Assembly: GCF_028389875.1 (NCBI RefSeq)
Contig: NC_084663.1
Span: 93,067,765 to 93,131,764, forward strand
Direction of reading: 5' to 3'
DNA: 64,000 nucleotides
Source: Rhea pennata
Lineage: Eukaryota > Chordata > Aves > Rheiformes > Rheidae
Under the pieces are notes generated by a model that did not search any database, was not told the origin of the DNA, and worked only from the letters and a program-made list of their open reading frames with translations. Position 1 is the first letter of the stretch, and the number at the start of each line of letters is the position of its first letter. This document shows, in pieces, positions 1 to 11,904 of the stretch. The translations under genes were made by a program, and so were the position numbers.

Positions 1-640
1 TGGTGTCTTAACTGGATATTAAAATACATTTTGATTTACCTGAAGGGGCCTGTAAGAGAAGCAACATCATTAGATAAAGCCAGCAGGCTTCAAGAAAGGT
101 TTACCATAATCTCTACTCCCATATCTGAGGGAAGAGATGTCAGCCAGCTAGCCGAAAAGGGCCATGCTTGGTGCAGCTAGCTGTAACACTGCAGGGAGGA
201 CTGAATGTTAGAGCAGGGGATTTTGGCTGCTGAGAAATGTTGTGTCTGTACCTTTGTGTGAACGCTTGCTTTCATCACTAGAGCATACAAGTTAGGTTTG
301 CATGTAGGTCATCTATTTTAGCTGTTTTGCCCTTCACCCAGGTGGTATAGACAACCTTTACTTACGCTAAAGTTTAAGTAATCGATTTTTGGTTAATAAG
401 GCTTTGCTGAGAAAAAAAAAAATCTTTGGGGATGTTTTTAGCTATATACACAGAGTGAATATAGCCACAAAGAGTCTGAATTCCTATAGCTTCCTATATG
501 GTCAGTAAGAATAACAGGAGCCCAGCTGCTAGGAAAATCAAGCCAATGCTCTCTGTCGTTTCTCTTTCTCTAGGGAGGAGTTAGCAGAAGAGCGGTCTTC
601 TCCTGAATAGCTGAATGATCTGTACTCAGCCCAAAGTTCT
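1..640. other. No gene seen (5' flank of the receptor gene)
   Basis: AT-rich single-copy-looking sequence. I see no coding exon, transposon end or simple repeat apart from a short A run near 412-421. Confidence 0.5.
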
Positions 641-644
641 GGTT

Positions 645-651
645 TATATAA
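645..651 (+). promoter_or_regulatory. Candidate TATA box of the V-set receptor gene
   Basis: TATATAA lies about 290 nt upstream of the signal-peptide ATG. If used, transcription would start near 675-680 with a 5' UTR of about 265 nt containing one short upstream ATG-TGA (847-852). No Inr or CpG support is seen, so this is a weak call. Confidence 0.3.
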
Positions 652-943
652 GGCCAAAGCAAGAAAGAACATATTATCTTCTCTCTGCTCTTAGAGTATT
701 TTCAGCATCTTCTCTGAGAGAGATTAGAACAGCCCCTGGGAAGTCATTGTTATAAGTTAAAATGTGGCTGTCATCCAGGCAGCAAGCAGAGCACTGTGAA
801 CTCAAAGCTGTGGTAACTTTAGTAAGTGTGACATTCACTGGGCACAATGTGAGCTCCTGTTGCAACAACACACACATACTTTTTTTGCCCATACTACTGA
901 AGAGAGAGGGGGAAAGACAGTTGAGATCATATACTTGAGCACT

Positions 944-1010
944 ATGAACCAGTACGTTGGAAAGCTCTGTAGGGCTGCAATGTCTTCACTCTTCTTCTTC
1001 TTACTGCTGG
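944..1010 (+). CDS. V-set receptor exon 1: signal peptide
   Basis: The exon encodes 22 residues plus one base. ATG 944 is the first ATG in its frame and has A at -3; an in-frame ATG at 980 (Met13) could also serve. The residues run basic (KLCRA) and then hydrophobic (SSLFFFLLLG), a typical signal peptide. The donor reads CTGG|GTAAGT, which matches consensus. The match to phase-1 exon 2 about 4.9 kb downstream is inferred from phase and from the lack of any other leader. Confidence 0.75.
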
Positions 1011-4000
1011 GTAAGTACCAAAAACCCTTCTTTAATTTTAAGAAATGTAGCTTATTTCTAGAGCTTAGATTGAAGGGTTCTTTTCTGTTTTTCAAAAAGC
1101 CATTTACCCCTGAGGGCTTCCTCAGGATGCAGGAAAACTATATCCAGTGCCGTACACTGCATTAAAACATTGTTTTGTTTGTAGATATGTTCCTGTATTG
1201 CTAACATAAATGTTTGTATGAATTGGATCCCTAGGGTGAAATTTGTATTTTCAGAAAGAGTACATTTTCAAGAAAGGCTGTGTGTGATCATTAGTAGAAG
1301 CTTCATTTCTATTTTGGTTTTCTGATGTATTCTCAACCAGTTATTCTCATAAGGTAGTTATTCATATACATTTGTGAAAGCTAATCTCATCTCAGGGCAA
1401 AAGTCATATAAATAAAGATGAATTATGTGCAGCCATTGATCACTCAATCATACACACTTGGGAACTGGATAGAGGTTGTAAATCACCCTCAGTGCACAAG
1501 TTGAGTGTGAAGTTGAGTGGCTGTAAAGCCATCCAAAAGATGGTCATTCCAGCATGAGAGGATTTTTTGTGGGATAGAAATTGAGTCCTATTTACCATCA
1601 ACCTCTCTTCCATCTACCAAGCATGAACAAAGGAGAGGAGACACAACTAGAAAGATCAAACTTTGCACTGGCCTGTAGCTACCACCTTGGCTCTCCAATG
1701 CAATTGGCAGCTGGCAAAAGAAGCTTGCAGGCTGTGCTTGTCCAGACCATACAGCAAGTTAGCACTTCCAGGACTGGGAGAGAGTACACATATATTTTAT
1801 TCTTTCATTGTTGTCATCTCTACCTCCTCTAGCCTGCCTTGTGTATTTCTCAGTCACAGCCAATGATGTGGCCTTATACAGGAAAGTATCAACCTGCAGA
1901 TTATTTAAAGGATTGGCTGATGGGTTGGCAAATGCCCAGTTAGTACCGTCAAATCTGGAGCACATTGTTACATTACAGGGAGTCCCAGAGAGCTTTCCCC
2001 CCGTCATGGCTGAGAACTGGCCTGAAATACCAACTTTATATGACAATGACCAATTAGATCATCTACTTATTTTTCCAGGTCAAGATAAGATCATCCCTGC
2101 TGTGTTTCTCATTATTCTTTTTAGCCAAATTTTAAGTACTTTCACCAAAAAAACTCACCTTTCTTCCTACTGGGGAACTGAGCCCTAATACCCATATGAC
2201 AAGGGACCTGCACATCACTCTACTAATGAAGCAATAGACATAAAAAGGGCTTTGAAGCAGAGTCAACAAGGTATTTGGCATGGTATACTCCCGGATGCCA
2301 ATATGATAAGGGCATTGTGTGTTTAAATATCAGTGAAGTAGTATGTTCCAGTTTTGCAACCTTAAAAAAAAAAAAACAAAGATCAAAAAAAGAAAAGTAG
2401 AGGCTGTGTTGTGAAACCACCAAACAGAACCGGCGCTAAAACTTTTTGATTTTTTAGTTAACTGTAAGTTACATGATATATAATGAATCAAAGATGTGAG
2501 ATAACACAGATGACCAGTTATTCTATCGTAGAAGGTACAAATAAAACTCATGTTGAACGGAGACAGCATCAGAGCACATTGTTTCTGCACTGTTATGTTC
2601 TCTATGCCAAAAAAAAGTGACTGTGTAAAATGATACACATTCTCCACACTGTAGTGGAGAAGTAGTAAAGAAATGAGAATTAAATAGATTTTCTTTGGTC
2701 TTTCCCTGAAAACAAGCTAGCAATATACTCACTGCTCTGACTGAATATACCAGTGCTCTGTCTGAAGCAGCAGTATCCAGTGAAGCTAATGCTTGATGAA
2801 CAGGGATTTTAACAGAGTATTCATTACAAAACCTGCTCAAATACATGCTAACAAATCACCAAATATGTCATATCAGAATATTTGATGCACAGACTGTTGG
2901 TTGATCGAACTACCTTCAACTTTGTCAAATACATCAACTACTCTTTGTAATTTGTCAAAGTACCTTGTCAAATTACTTCAACTTTTATGACTCAGTAGTC
3001 ATACATTATGTTATAATGTAATCTAACTGGAAAAGTAAAATCTCAACCTCAGTTTCCCCTGAGCAGCTCCAGTGAGCTCATCAGTAAGATTATGTGTGAA
3101 CTTGGGAATATTACATCTGATGTCCGGACTACTCACTTTAGGGGATTGCCTCCAGTACAATACAGTAGTATTTGGGTCCCTAATTCTCAGGTATCCAATA
3201 CCCACGGATCAGGGTTCCAGTTACAAGGCCAAAATACTGACACTGAGGCAGTAAGATGGTGCAATCCCTTTTCCCCTCATGTGTTTAGAATGAACTTGGG
3301 GTGTTCCTGTGCTCCCCTGAACCGAGGGAATATGATTGAACTTGGATTTTGCATGGGGTACATCAGATAGGAGACTTCCTGTGACTGTTTCTTCCCTTTT
3401 CAATCACTTAGAGATCTGATGGGGCAGAGCTTCCTGAGACTGCTCTTGGGCTGGTTGAAGAGCATCTGTTGCCTCTCAGTTTCACCATTCAGGAGCTCAC
3501 ATTTAGATGTCTGGGCTGAGAGAGGGTGCTGTGCAGTCCGGACAAGAAAACTCCAGAAATTTCTCATTGTGTAGTACTTCCCAGACCTTCTTTCTTGTGT
3601 TTTTAGACTGCTGGTCCAACACAGCTCCATCCCACAAGTATCTGTCAACTGCATGTTTCTGCTTTGTCCTCTCATGGGAGTACAGGGAGAAGTGTGGGGT
3701 AACCAGCTCACCTCCTTCTATTCTCGCCCACGTTCACACTTTGACCAACATCCCTGCCTGGCACTGGAAAGTCATTCCTGACAAAAGGGTGGTGCAAACA
3801 GTGACCATCTCCTGAAATAATTCTGTTCTGGAGATCTGTGAGGTTTCTGATGAAAAAAAAGCTTTTTGTTGAGGATTGACAGGTTTGGGTTTGGTGGTGC
3901 TGCATTTGACTTCTGTGGACACTTCTTGTAAGCCATTTTGGGACAGCAGGTATGTTATATGCTATGCTGTTGCCCAGTTTTGTAGCCAGCTTCTGCTTCC

Positions 4001-7000
4001 TAAATTTTTGCACCCATGAGTTGTCCCTTGTCTGATATTTCAACTGTAAACTCTGTACACTTTTTATAAAGCATCTAGAACAGCCGAGGCCCTGCTGTCT
4101 GTCAGAAATTATCAGTGCTATTCCCATACAAGTCATAAATAATAGTAACTATGAATACAGCTGTGATTTCGTACAGACGCATGCCTGGAGGAGCCATTCA
4201 AGCAACCGTCAAACAGATCATCAAGAGTTTTGATTGTCCACTGCCTTGAGACATTCACCCATGAGCATACAGAGGCTATTGTGATTGTAAAGCAGTACCA
4301 GACCCAAACAATAGCATTTCACACCCTTTGAAAGGCCATAAAAGGCTCAATGGAAAATCAAGATCTCACTGTCGAACAGCCTGGAATCCTTGAGAAGGCA
4401 CCAGCTGGTGTGAAGGGAGGCTACTTTACTTAAAGAAAATGAAACAACAGAAGAAACTTTACCAAAAATTGGTTTTAAACTCTTTTTGGGTAATTGCTGT
4501 TGGTTTATTTTTAAGAGTTTGTTTTTCCCTCTTATTGTTCCAGCTGGGGATTTGAGAGAGCAAGTAATCTCATCTTCTGAGCCTGGGCTTGTTTCCAGAA
4601 ATGAGATAAACTCATACCACCCTTAGCTTGAGGCTGTTTGATACTATGATTAGCCATTACATGGGAGAAGGCAGTTTTAAATCTCTGTATAAGCATGCTG
4701 TCTATATTTTTGTAACCAAGAGTAGCAGGATAATATGGTTTCTTCACAGAAAATAGATGTCACCCAGTGTACTGCTTGGAGGCCTATTAAAATGTAACAG
4801 TTGGGCAGTGTCTTCAGATGCATCTTCTGTATCTTACAGGATGTTAGTTGTCAAAATGGGGTTGGCTATTTCATATGCTGCAAGTTTTCAAAGTCTAAGC
4901 TATCGAAAAACAGTTTCAGAAAGTGGGCTGCCCAGGCAGAACAACTCAACTATCTTTCTGCAAGCCAAACAGAAAAGCAAGTCACATCTTTGTACTTCCG
5001 AGCTTTATCTGTAAGGCAGATGTGTAATATATTTCAGCCAGTGCCTCTCACCCCTATCTCTCCTTGGCTCTGCTAGTCATGCCTTCTCCTCCCTTTTTCT
5101 CTCTCTGGTATCTCTCATACAGACATGTCAGCAGTGACTATGTTCAAATGTGTTGAAAGCCTAGTAACTCTCATCAATTTCAGCCTCTTTGAAAATCACA
5201 TCCTCTCTTTAAATTGATTAAACATAATCTTTAGGAGTTCCTGTGTTATAAAATCTTTCTTTAGCCTTCACTGACAGAGAGCATTATAATTAGAGAAACT
5301 CACTTGCACCAATATTCTCAGTATCAACACAGAGCACTAAAGTGCCTTCTCCCAAGCCTGCTCATAGCATCTGCTGGGTGTTTAAACCTTGAAAAATAAG
5401 ATTTCTTTCCACAATTTCAAATTTTTCTACCCTTGAACTGGAAGTCACATGCCAAAATTCCAAGGTCACGATATTTTTATTTGGATGCAGACGCTTGCAT
5501 TAGGATGCACACATATTCACTGTACTTGTCAGAACAGAGCTGCTATAATTTAGAGGTTCCTTCATTTTTTTGCTTTGGCTTGAAGACAGTTGAGATAGGA
5601 ACATTAGGCCCAGAGGCTTGTTGGAGTGTGAAGAAAGAGGGGCAGGTCAGAGTTCATGGTGGAAATGTGGCTGAATATACTCTCCAAATTTCACCCAAAT
5701 CCATTGGACAATGACAATAATCTGCCTCTAGTAAGGCAATAGGTTCAGGGAATGGCCTATTAGTACACATGAACATAATCTAAGCAGAAATTAGGAAAAA
5801 ATCCATATCATAGTAACAGTGACTACCAGCAAGTCCTAATTCCAAGAGTCATTCTTTGGTGTGGTTCTAGATCAGGAACAGCTGGACAGTTGTTCTGATC
5901 TATCAGGCTCAACCCTTTTCTTCTTTCTCTTTTCTGGTACAGATGTTGGTGTTAGTGGCAGAAGTGCAAGCACAGAGAGTGCAGCTGTAACCCAAACAAC
6001 AGCACAGCCTCCATTAGCAACAAGACCGGAGCCATGGCACCTTTCCGTGACTCAAACACCAGCCAAGGAAAAAGCAAAAGAGGGTGAAACTGTGGTCTTA
6101 AATTGCCACTTTAACAGCCCACAAAGCTCTTCTCTGTCTGAGTTGATGGTGAAGTGGTACAAAGAAGATGAAAAAGGGCAGATGACCTTGCTAGAGAACA
6201 ATGTGACCATCTTGCCAAACAACAACAGGATTTTCATGAGTGGAGACTTGTCCCAGGGCGATGCCTCTTTGGTGATCCTCAATGTGACAACCGGTGACCA
6301 TGGTATTTATTTCTGCGCAGTTACGCTTCCAGATGGGAAGGTGGTAACAGGAAACGGTACAAAGCTCAGGATCAGGAGGGCTCTGGGTAATATTTGATGT
6401 TACTTTCTATTCTTTTCTCCTTCTTCCTCCTCCAAAGCTGGCATACACATTTGCAGAAAGACGGAAGTTGCCCTGTTTGACCTCTAGAGGATATGGGCTA
6501 GCAAAACTCTAAGGACAGTTTCACAGAGAGTAATTGCTCATTGCCACTTCTCATGCCTTTTATCTGGCTGGCTAATTTCAATTGGCTTGTCCCTATAATC
6601 GATCACACAGGTCTTATCGTAAGGAGGGACACTTATAACCAAAAAAAAGAAGGAATAATTTTATCATGAAAATCAAAGTCAGTGCCAAGAATGAAACAGT
6701 CAGACAAGTTTTCTTGTATTCTCAGCTCTGTTTGGCAGAAATCACACGAATGACGTGTCATTCATATGATGCCCAGAAACAACTCCAAACTCCTCTTTTT
6801 GACATTATTTCTCTACAAACCAATAGTTTACATATTCATTCTTTAACTGTAGAGGACATAAGTAATCCCATGACAAACATGAGGATCATATTTTATTGGT
6901 TTTGCTTAGCTTCATTCACATTAAGATGAAAGTATCATGAAATGTGCAACGCTGTTTTTTCTTAGCCTTCACATAGGCACCTGACCTGTTAAGTGATGAA

Positions 7001-10000
7001 GTAACTTGCTTTGCCTTTATCAGCTGGAAGTGTCAAACCAGCTCTCCTTTTCATTTAGGCTAAACATATTCCAATCCCAACAAATGAACAGATCAGAGGG
7101 TTTGTTATCTTATCTAATTAACAATAAACAGTGCCTTCTGTGTTAAGAGTAAATCGTGCATATGCCATTTCCTCCTTATTTTCCCCCATATATCAAAGCT
7201 TCTAGCTCACTGAGCTAGGCCTTGGTCCTTTAGAGCCTGAGTTCCTCTCTTACTGATTTTTATAGGACTACTCAATTTAAGTGTAGCTCTGTAGAGGCAA
7301 CAAAATCATGCCTCTGCAATGGCTTAGTCATGTATGTTATGAGACCTCCCATTGGCTTGGTCTCATAGTCTCAGTAGCTCGTAGCACTTTTGCAAAGTCT
7401 GCTCCTTGGCCAGTGTAATTGTCTTTCTGCATTCTCAAGAAGGTGGAATACACAGCTTCTGCACTATGCTTGAATTAATGGACAAGAGAATATGAGAAAT
7501 ATAGTTCATAAAGAATAATTATATATCACAAATCCAGGCTGTCCTAAAACATATCTAAATTAATAGGAGAAATTAGGTGACTCTGTTACTAGTCCATTAC
7601 ATGAAGCAAATGACATATTTTTGAAGTAAAGCAAGTAAGTAACTGTTTTACAGCACCTACATTGCCTTCACTTTTTGGAAGGAAGGAGCAGCCCCACAAA
7701 TGGGTTTCAGCTACAGGATGCCTCCTTGTATGTGAGAGGGTGGAACTGGTTGAGCTTTGCCCATTCTTGTTTGAAAAGCTGCAGCTTTACTCCTCCTTTG
7801 GTGCAGATACATACAATAAGATATTTCCTTGTGAAAAAGAAATTCTTTATTTTTGAAACTATTCTATGTACTATCTCTCATTGAGCCAGGCAATATTTCT
7901 TTCTACTACCTATTCCACAACCTTATGGTTGTTCCTTCAAACAAACCTTTCCTGAACTTTGTGTTCCTTCTGTCTCTTTTCTACACAGTAGCAAATGTGG
8001 CAAGGCAGGTTCACTATGAAAGACTTCAATGTAGTAAAACCTCTGGTAACTTGCCTCTACCACTTGTAGGTTCAGGAAGCAGAGAGTTGGTAATCAGCAG
8101 AATGTGCCTTTCAGTGCTCCTTTTACTGAGGAGGAGCTACAGCTCTTCTACTGGTGAGCTGCTAGATGTCGTCAGTTCAACTAAGTAACACAAAGTAGCT
8201 ACTCCTGTGAATGGGTGGCCAGATGATCAGAAATCTGAGACAAACAGTTGCTGTATGTACAAATTTTTTAGCCCTTGTGCAAAAGGTTTGACTTTCGGTT
8301 ATGAACAATGACTGGTCATGGAGCTGCAAGTATTGGTGGGGCTGTGTTAAATACCTAAGTTAAACCATATGTTGTGAGACCTCCCATTGGCTTGGTCTCA
8401 TAGTCTCAGTAGCTCATAGTACTTTCACAAAGTCTTCTCCCTGGCCAGTGTAATTGTCTGTAATTGTAGCAGGGAAGAAGAACAATTAGGTTAAAGCTGT
8501 GTTAAGATGACGTTCTGTATAGATCTTTTTCCTTTGCTTAGTCATACCTGTGGAAGTTGAAGATAGGTGTCCTGGATTAAGGACTGATTAAACTAATTAA
8601 AATTCCCATAATCCTTCTCACAGGGTGTGTATCTTGGCTGCATCCAGCTGTGGAGAAAAGCCCATGCTCTGCTCTCCGGTTGTCATCCTAAGTCTGCTGA
8701 GGAATCTCTGAAGCACACATGGAGTCAGGATGGGCGCACATTTAGGGACTGGGGCTAGGCTTCATTCAACTGTGCTCATCCGACCCAAGGCTTTTCCTGA
8801 TGCATCCTTTAGTCAGAAGGATGCTGACATGCTCTTTTCTGAAAGAAATAAAGGGATCATCCCCTCTCTACCATGCAACAGTCTCAACGAGCAACAAATC
8901 AAAGAACTTCTGAGAGTTCTGCCCCAGTTCAGTGCTCTCTCCTTTGGAGATAGACAGGGAAACTGATAACTCTCTCAAAATGTGTCAAGTTTTTTTTTCC
9001 CCCATTTGAAAACAGAGCATGCACACACAAGCCCCATTAATTCAAGCAGCAGCATCTTTTGTCATTCCACAGCATCAAGCTGTTAGTGGAGATTGCTATA
9101 GAAAAGGGGCTGTCATATCCTTTCATCTCCATAAAGTATAGCAGCTTCCTACATAAGAACGAAATAAATCAATAACTCTGTGATGCAATATACTCTCTCC
9201 CCTGTACAAGCCCATGATTTCATGTCAAACAAGACACCAGTATAATCAATATCATAACAAGTAGCTTCCTGTGCAGACACTGCAGGAAACTATGTGCCAT
9301 CTACATTGCATGTACTTCTCTGGAAGATGTCTTATGTTGCTCTCTCCCTTTCCTCCTTCCCTAGGCTTGTTTGGTATAGAAGAATCAATTGGAACAATCA
9401 TTGCGGTTGTGGCTGCTGGTATCGGAGGCCTGGTGGTTCTAATTATTGTTTTAACCCCTCAGTTGAGGAGGTGTATCCTCTGCATGAAACAAGGCTCTCA
9501 CCAAGGTAGGAGCACACAACTAAATCTAGAGTCACTTGCTAAAAAAGATAAACCCAATAACTTATTCCCCAAGATACCTTTTCAACTGAAGCAGAAATTA
9601 GCCATTTACTTACCTCTGGTCAGGTAAGGGATCTGGTTCAGGAGATAAGCAGTATGCATCAGACTTTAACAGGGATGGCTCTATAGTCCATCTTTTTTTT
9701 TTTTTTTTTTTTTTTCAGATAGCTCTTTGTTTATGTTACATGTAGTTTCGTGTGCAGACCTAAAGAGTCACCTATAAGTAAAATAATAGGATCTTCTTTA
9801 GCTGCTACCTTCAGCAAAGACTGATTCAATGAGACACACTTTCTTCTTTTAATGTCTTGGGTCATGTTGGGTTCTTTTAGATTTCTTGTGAAAGACCATT
9901 TTTCCTCACACCAACGAAATACTCATATCAGTATTCTTACAAACCTTGCATGCAAAAAAAGCTATGATGGCCTAAGCATATGTATGAGATGTGGTTTGTA

Positions 10001-10678
10001 AAGCCTAGAATATCTTTTATCAGATCAATTGATCTGGTTGGCTAATGTGAGCCCACACATGGGATATTTTCCCCACACATGAGCCAAAGAAATGACCTGA
10101 GGCTGATTGCCTGAAAGCTTGCTTGGTTTTTTCAACTCTGTCAGCTGGTCTAATAATAGTACACTGACACCAAAGGCCAGATTTTGAAATGAGCTTAGTT
10201 CCATTTTGTGCAGCCCAAGATGTGGTCTGCATTTCAGAAAGAGGTCAGCTGACTGCAAGATTTGTTAAATGGGGCTTTTTTGAAAGGCTCAATTCTATTT
10301 CAAAAAGGGGAGCCCTGCTATTTGGAACTCTCCTTGTGGCTCTCAAAATTTTACTCAACCTCCTGTAAAAAATCCCATCCTCGAAGTGACTAATTAGGAG
10401 CTGCACTTGGTATTCACTGGAGCGCTGCCGCCACCCAATGGCCGGCTTGGCTGGGGACATGGGCATGGCGAAGCAGCTCTGTTCCCGCTCGCCCTCGCTG
10501 AGCAAAGCACACATAAGTGCATGCTGATTTTTCCCACACAATATCGCTTTATACAAAACTTCTGAATGAACAGAGTTTGCTAACATCTTTAATTGCCAGA
10601 GAGCCTTGGAAGGGTTTATCGCTGTGTTGTACTAACTCTGTACCACTCTTTCTCTCCTTTCCTTCTCGCTCAGCATAG
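944..10678 (+). CDS. Single V-set immunoglobulin receptor, four exons, complete
   Basis: Joined exons 944-1010, 5943-6386, 9365-9505 and 10674-10678 give 657 nt, 218 residues plus stop. All three introns are phase 1 with GT/AG ends, the usual pattern for Ig-superfamily genes. Seen: signal peptide (about 1-22), a cysteine-free Thr/Ser/Pro-rich spacer (about 23-55), one V-set domain (about 56-168), transmembrane helix (about 179-200) and a tail of about 18 residues. Domain marks are Cys77 and Cys147, Trp94 in KWY, DxGxYxC at 141-147, and G-N-G-T-K-L (159-164), resembling the J-segment motif G-x-G-T-x-L. N-glycosylation sequons lie at Asn109, Asn136 and Asn160. No ITIM, ITAM or charged residue is visible in the helix. 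Family knowledge: such VJ-type domains occur in NKp30 (NCR3), CD8, PD-1 and fish NITR receptors. Inference: a leukocyte surface receptor. I cannot assign an orthologue. The gene converges on the PLA2 gene downstream. Confidence 0.82.
1011..5942 (+). other. Intron 1 of the V-set receptor gene
   Basis: Intron of 4.9 kb. Several open frames of 60-140 codons occur on both strands, but none has splice sites plus a recognisable domain, and none looks like a second Ig exon. No transposon was recognised. It is bounded by GTAAGT and a pyrimidine-rich TACAG. Confidence 0.55.
5943..6386 (+). CDS. V-set receptor exon 2: spacer and V domain
   Basis: This is a 444-nt phase 1-1 exon after a pyrimidine-rich acceptor ending GGTACAG, with donor CTGG|GTAATA. 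It encodes the whole extracellular part: a 33-residue spacer with TTAQPPLATRPEP, then the V domain with the canonical B-strand Cys, C-strand Trp and F-strand DHGIYFC. The G strand ends TGNGTKLRI. Having V and J-like parts in one exon means no somatic rearrangement is needed. Confidence 0.93.
7336..7424 (+). repeat. Direct repeat copy A in receptor intron 2
   Basis: An 89-nt segment is nearly repeated at 8371-8459 with about eight substitutions and no gaps. Inside it GAGACC and GGTCTC form a small inverted repeat around 12 nt. The repeat family is not recognised. Confidence 0.85.
8371..8459 (+). repeat. Direct repeat copy B in receptor intron 2
   Basis: Second copy of the 7336-7424 segment, exactly 1035 nt downstream and in the same orientation. 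Both lie between the V-domain exon and the transmembrane exon. Confidence 0.85.
9365..9505 (+). CDS. V-set receptor exon 3: transmembrane segment
   Basis: This is a 141-nt phase 1-1 exon, with acceptor CCTTCCCTAG and donor CCAAG|GTAGGA. It encodes a ten-residue connector (GLFGIEESIG), a helix rich in Ile, Val, Ala and Gly (about 22 residues), then LRRCILCMKQ as a stop-transfer stretch. The CxxC at residues 207-210 could be palmitoylated (inference). If the donor is not used, the frame stays open for 40 more codons to a stop at 9627, giving a longer basic tail. Confidence 0.85.
9693..9715 (+). repeat. T23 homopolymer followed by CAG
   Basis: A run of 23 T followed directly by CAG, which makes a strong potential splice acceptor in receptor intron 3. 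Spliced from 9505 it would give a short alternative tail ending in a stop after about 18 residues. Confidence 0.7.
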
Positions 10679-10805
10679 CTCAGTCTGCAGCATTACAGGA
10701 ATTACTGGACGATGCAAAGACTAAACAGTTTATTACATGGAAAAACCTGTCATGCTTTGTAAGCCAAAAGGGATCTCTAGATTTAATAAAAGCCTTCACC
10801 TCAGT
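10674..10805 (+). CDS. V-set receptor exon 4: one-residue coding end and 3' UTR
   Basis: A strong pyrimidine tract (TTTCTCTCCTTTCC...) leads to CAG at 10671-10673. Splicing in phase 1 reads G|CA TAG, so the exon adds one Ala and stops at 10676-10678. AATAAA at 10785-10790 would end the transcript near 10805; that end is an estimate. The only coding support is phase and poly(A) signal. A rival acceptor after the T23 tract at 9693-9715 would give an 18-residue hydrophobic tail instead. Confidence 0.5.
10785..10790 (+). terminator. Poly(A) signal of the V-set receptor gene
   Basis: AATAAA about 107 nt after the inferred stop codon. It agrees with a short terminal exon and lies about 1 kb from the converging PLA2 poly(A) signal. 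Confidence 0.6.
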
Positions 10806-11850
10806 ACACATTATCTTTGGGATTTTTTTTTAAGTATGTTTCTTCTTCCTGCAGCTTGAACAACCACAGTAGCATATTCAACATCCTCCTATAGTAAGGA
10901 CCAGAGCAGACTTCTGTAAAGGAATTTGCATTATCATTCATTAAAGCCTCACTTAGTTTGGTCATGTATCTCAGAATCCAGACTGTGATGAGATATCTTG
11001 GGTATTTCCCTTTACTTCTTATTTTAAAAGGTGGTATTCCAGGTTTGTCAGCTACCCTTAAAAAGACACAGAAGTTTGGGTGTGTGACCTCTCGAGGCTG
11101 CCCCATTTCTAGCATCCACCCTAGGAAATCTCATGCTAATCACCCCAAATGCTTTGCCTCCATGGGTGCAGCTGTCATTCTTATCTGCTTGCACTTCTTG
11201 GTACAGAGGCTCTTGTCATGGTGACTTGCTCCAGCAGAGAAGGCCCGTTTGAACACTACCTCTGGGTGACAGAATGGGATTTTATTTTAATCTTTCAGAT
11301 GAAAATACAATGTTTTAATATAAGCCTCAAATAATCTTTAAAAAAAGAAAAGATGACAGATTTCTGAATGAATAATGTTCTCCATGGCCCTAGTTTCCTG
11401 GCATGATAATAACTGATTCCCAGGCAGGCAGTGAAAGGGAACATGACAGTATTGGTACTGGATTGCAGTACCTCAGGGCCTGATGCATGTGGCAGGTGAA
11501 AAGTATATGTTCTTCTGCATCTAACAGTTTGTGTGTGCTTATTGGCAAGTCTCCTTACTCCTGCTGGCCTTACAACAGAAATAGCCCAGTGTAACTCTCT
11601 GCCCACCTTTAAACACTCCTCAGAAGCATTTTCAGTGTTCACTACTCCAGACCAAACCTTGTTTCACCATAGATCTACTGAGGGGTGTCACAGAAGTCCT
11701 TACCTTCTGCAAAGGCATCAATCAGAGCAGGACCTTATCCTTACTTCAGTAGATGAAGAACACATATTTTACCCCATCTCTCCTCCCCATAAACACTGGG
11801 CTAATACAAATTCTCTCACACTACTGTTAGCTCTGGTAAAAGAGGAACAA
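10806..11850. other. Spacer between converging genes
   Basis: About 1 kb separates the two inferred transcript ends. No exon, transposon or RNA gene is recognised in it. Confidence 0.5.
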
Positions 11851-11851
11851 T

Positions 11852-11857
11852 TTTATT
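11852..11857 (-). terminator. PLA2G10: Poly(A) signal of PLA2G10
   Basis: AATAAA on the minus strand, about 50 nt after the stop codon, implying a very short 3' UTR ending near 11835. Confidence 0.65.
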
Positions 11858-11904
11858 CCAATGTCTTGTAATTAAAAGGGTTAGGAGAAAAGGTCCTAGA
11901 AAGA

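Noticed and set aside
860-943. Upstream extension of the receptor signal-peptide frame
   Set aside because: It has no ATG before 944 and is hydrophilic; the signal peptide begins at 944.
6052-6282. Minus-strand frame opposite the V domain
   Set aside because: A shadow of the receptor exon with no independent features.
9719-9775. Alternative terminal exon of the receptor after T23-CAG
   Set aside because: Possible, but homopolymer T tracts are common by slippage and no poly(A) signal follows closely; kept only as an alternative.
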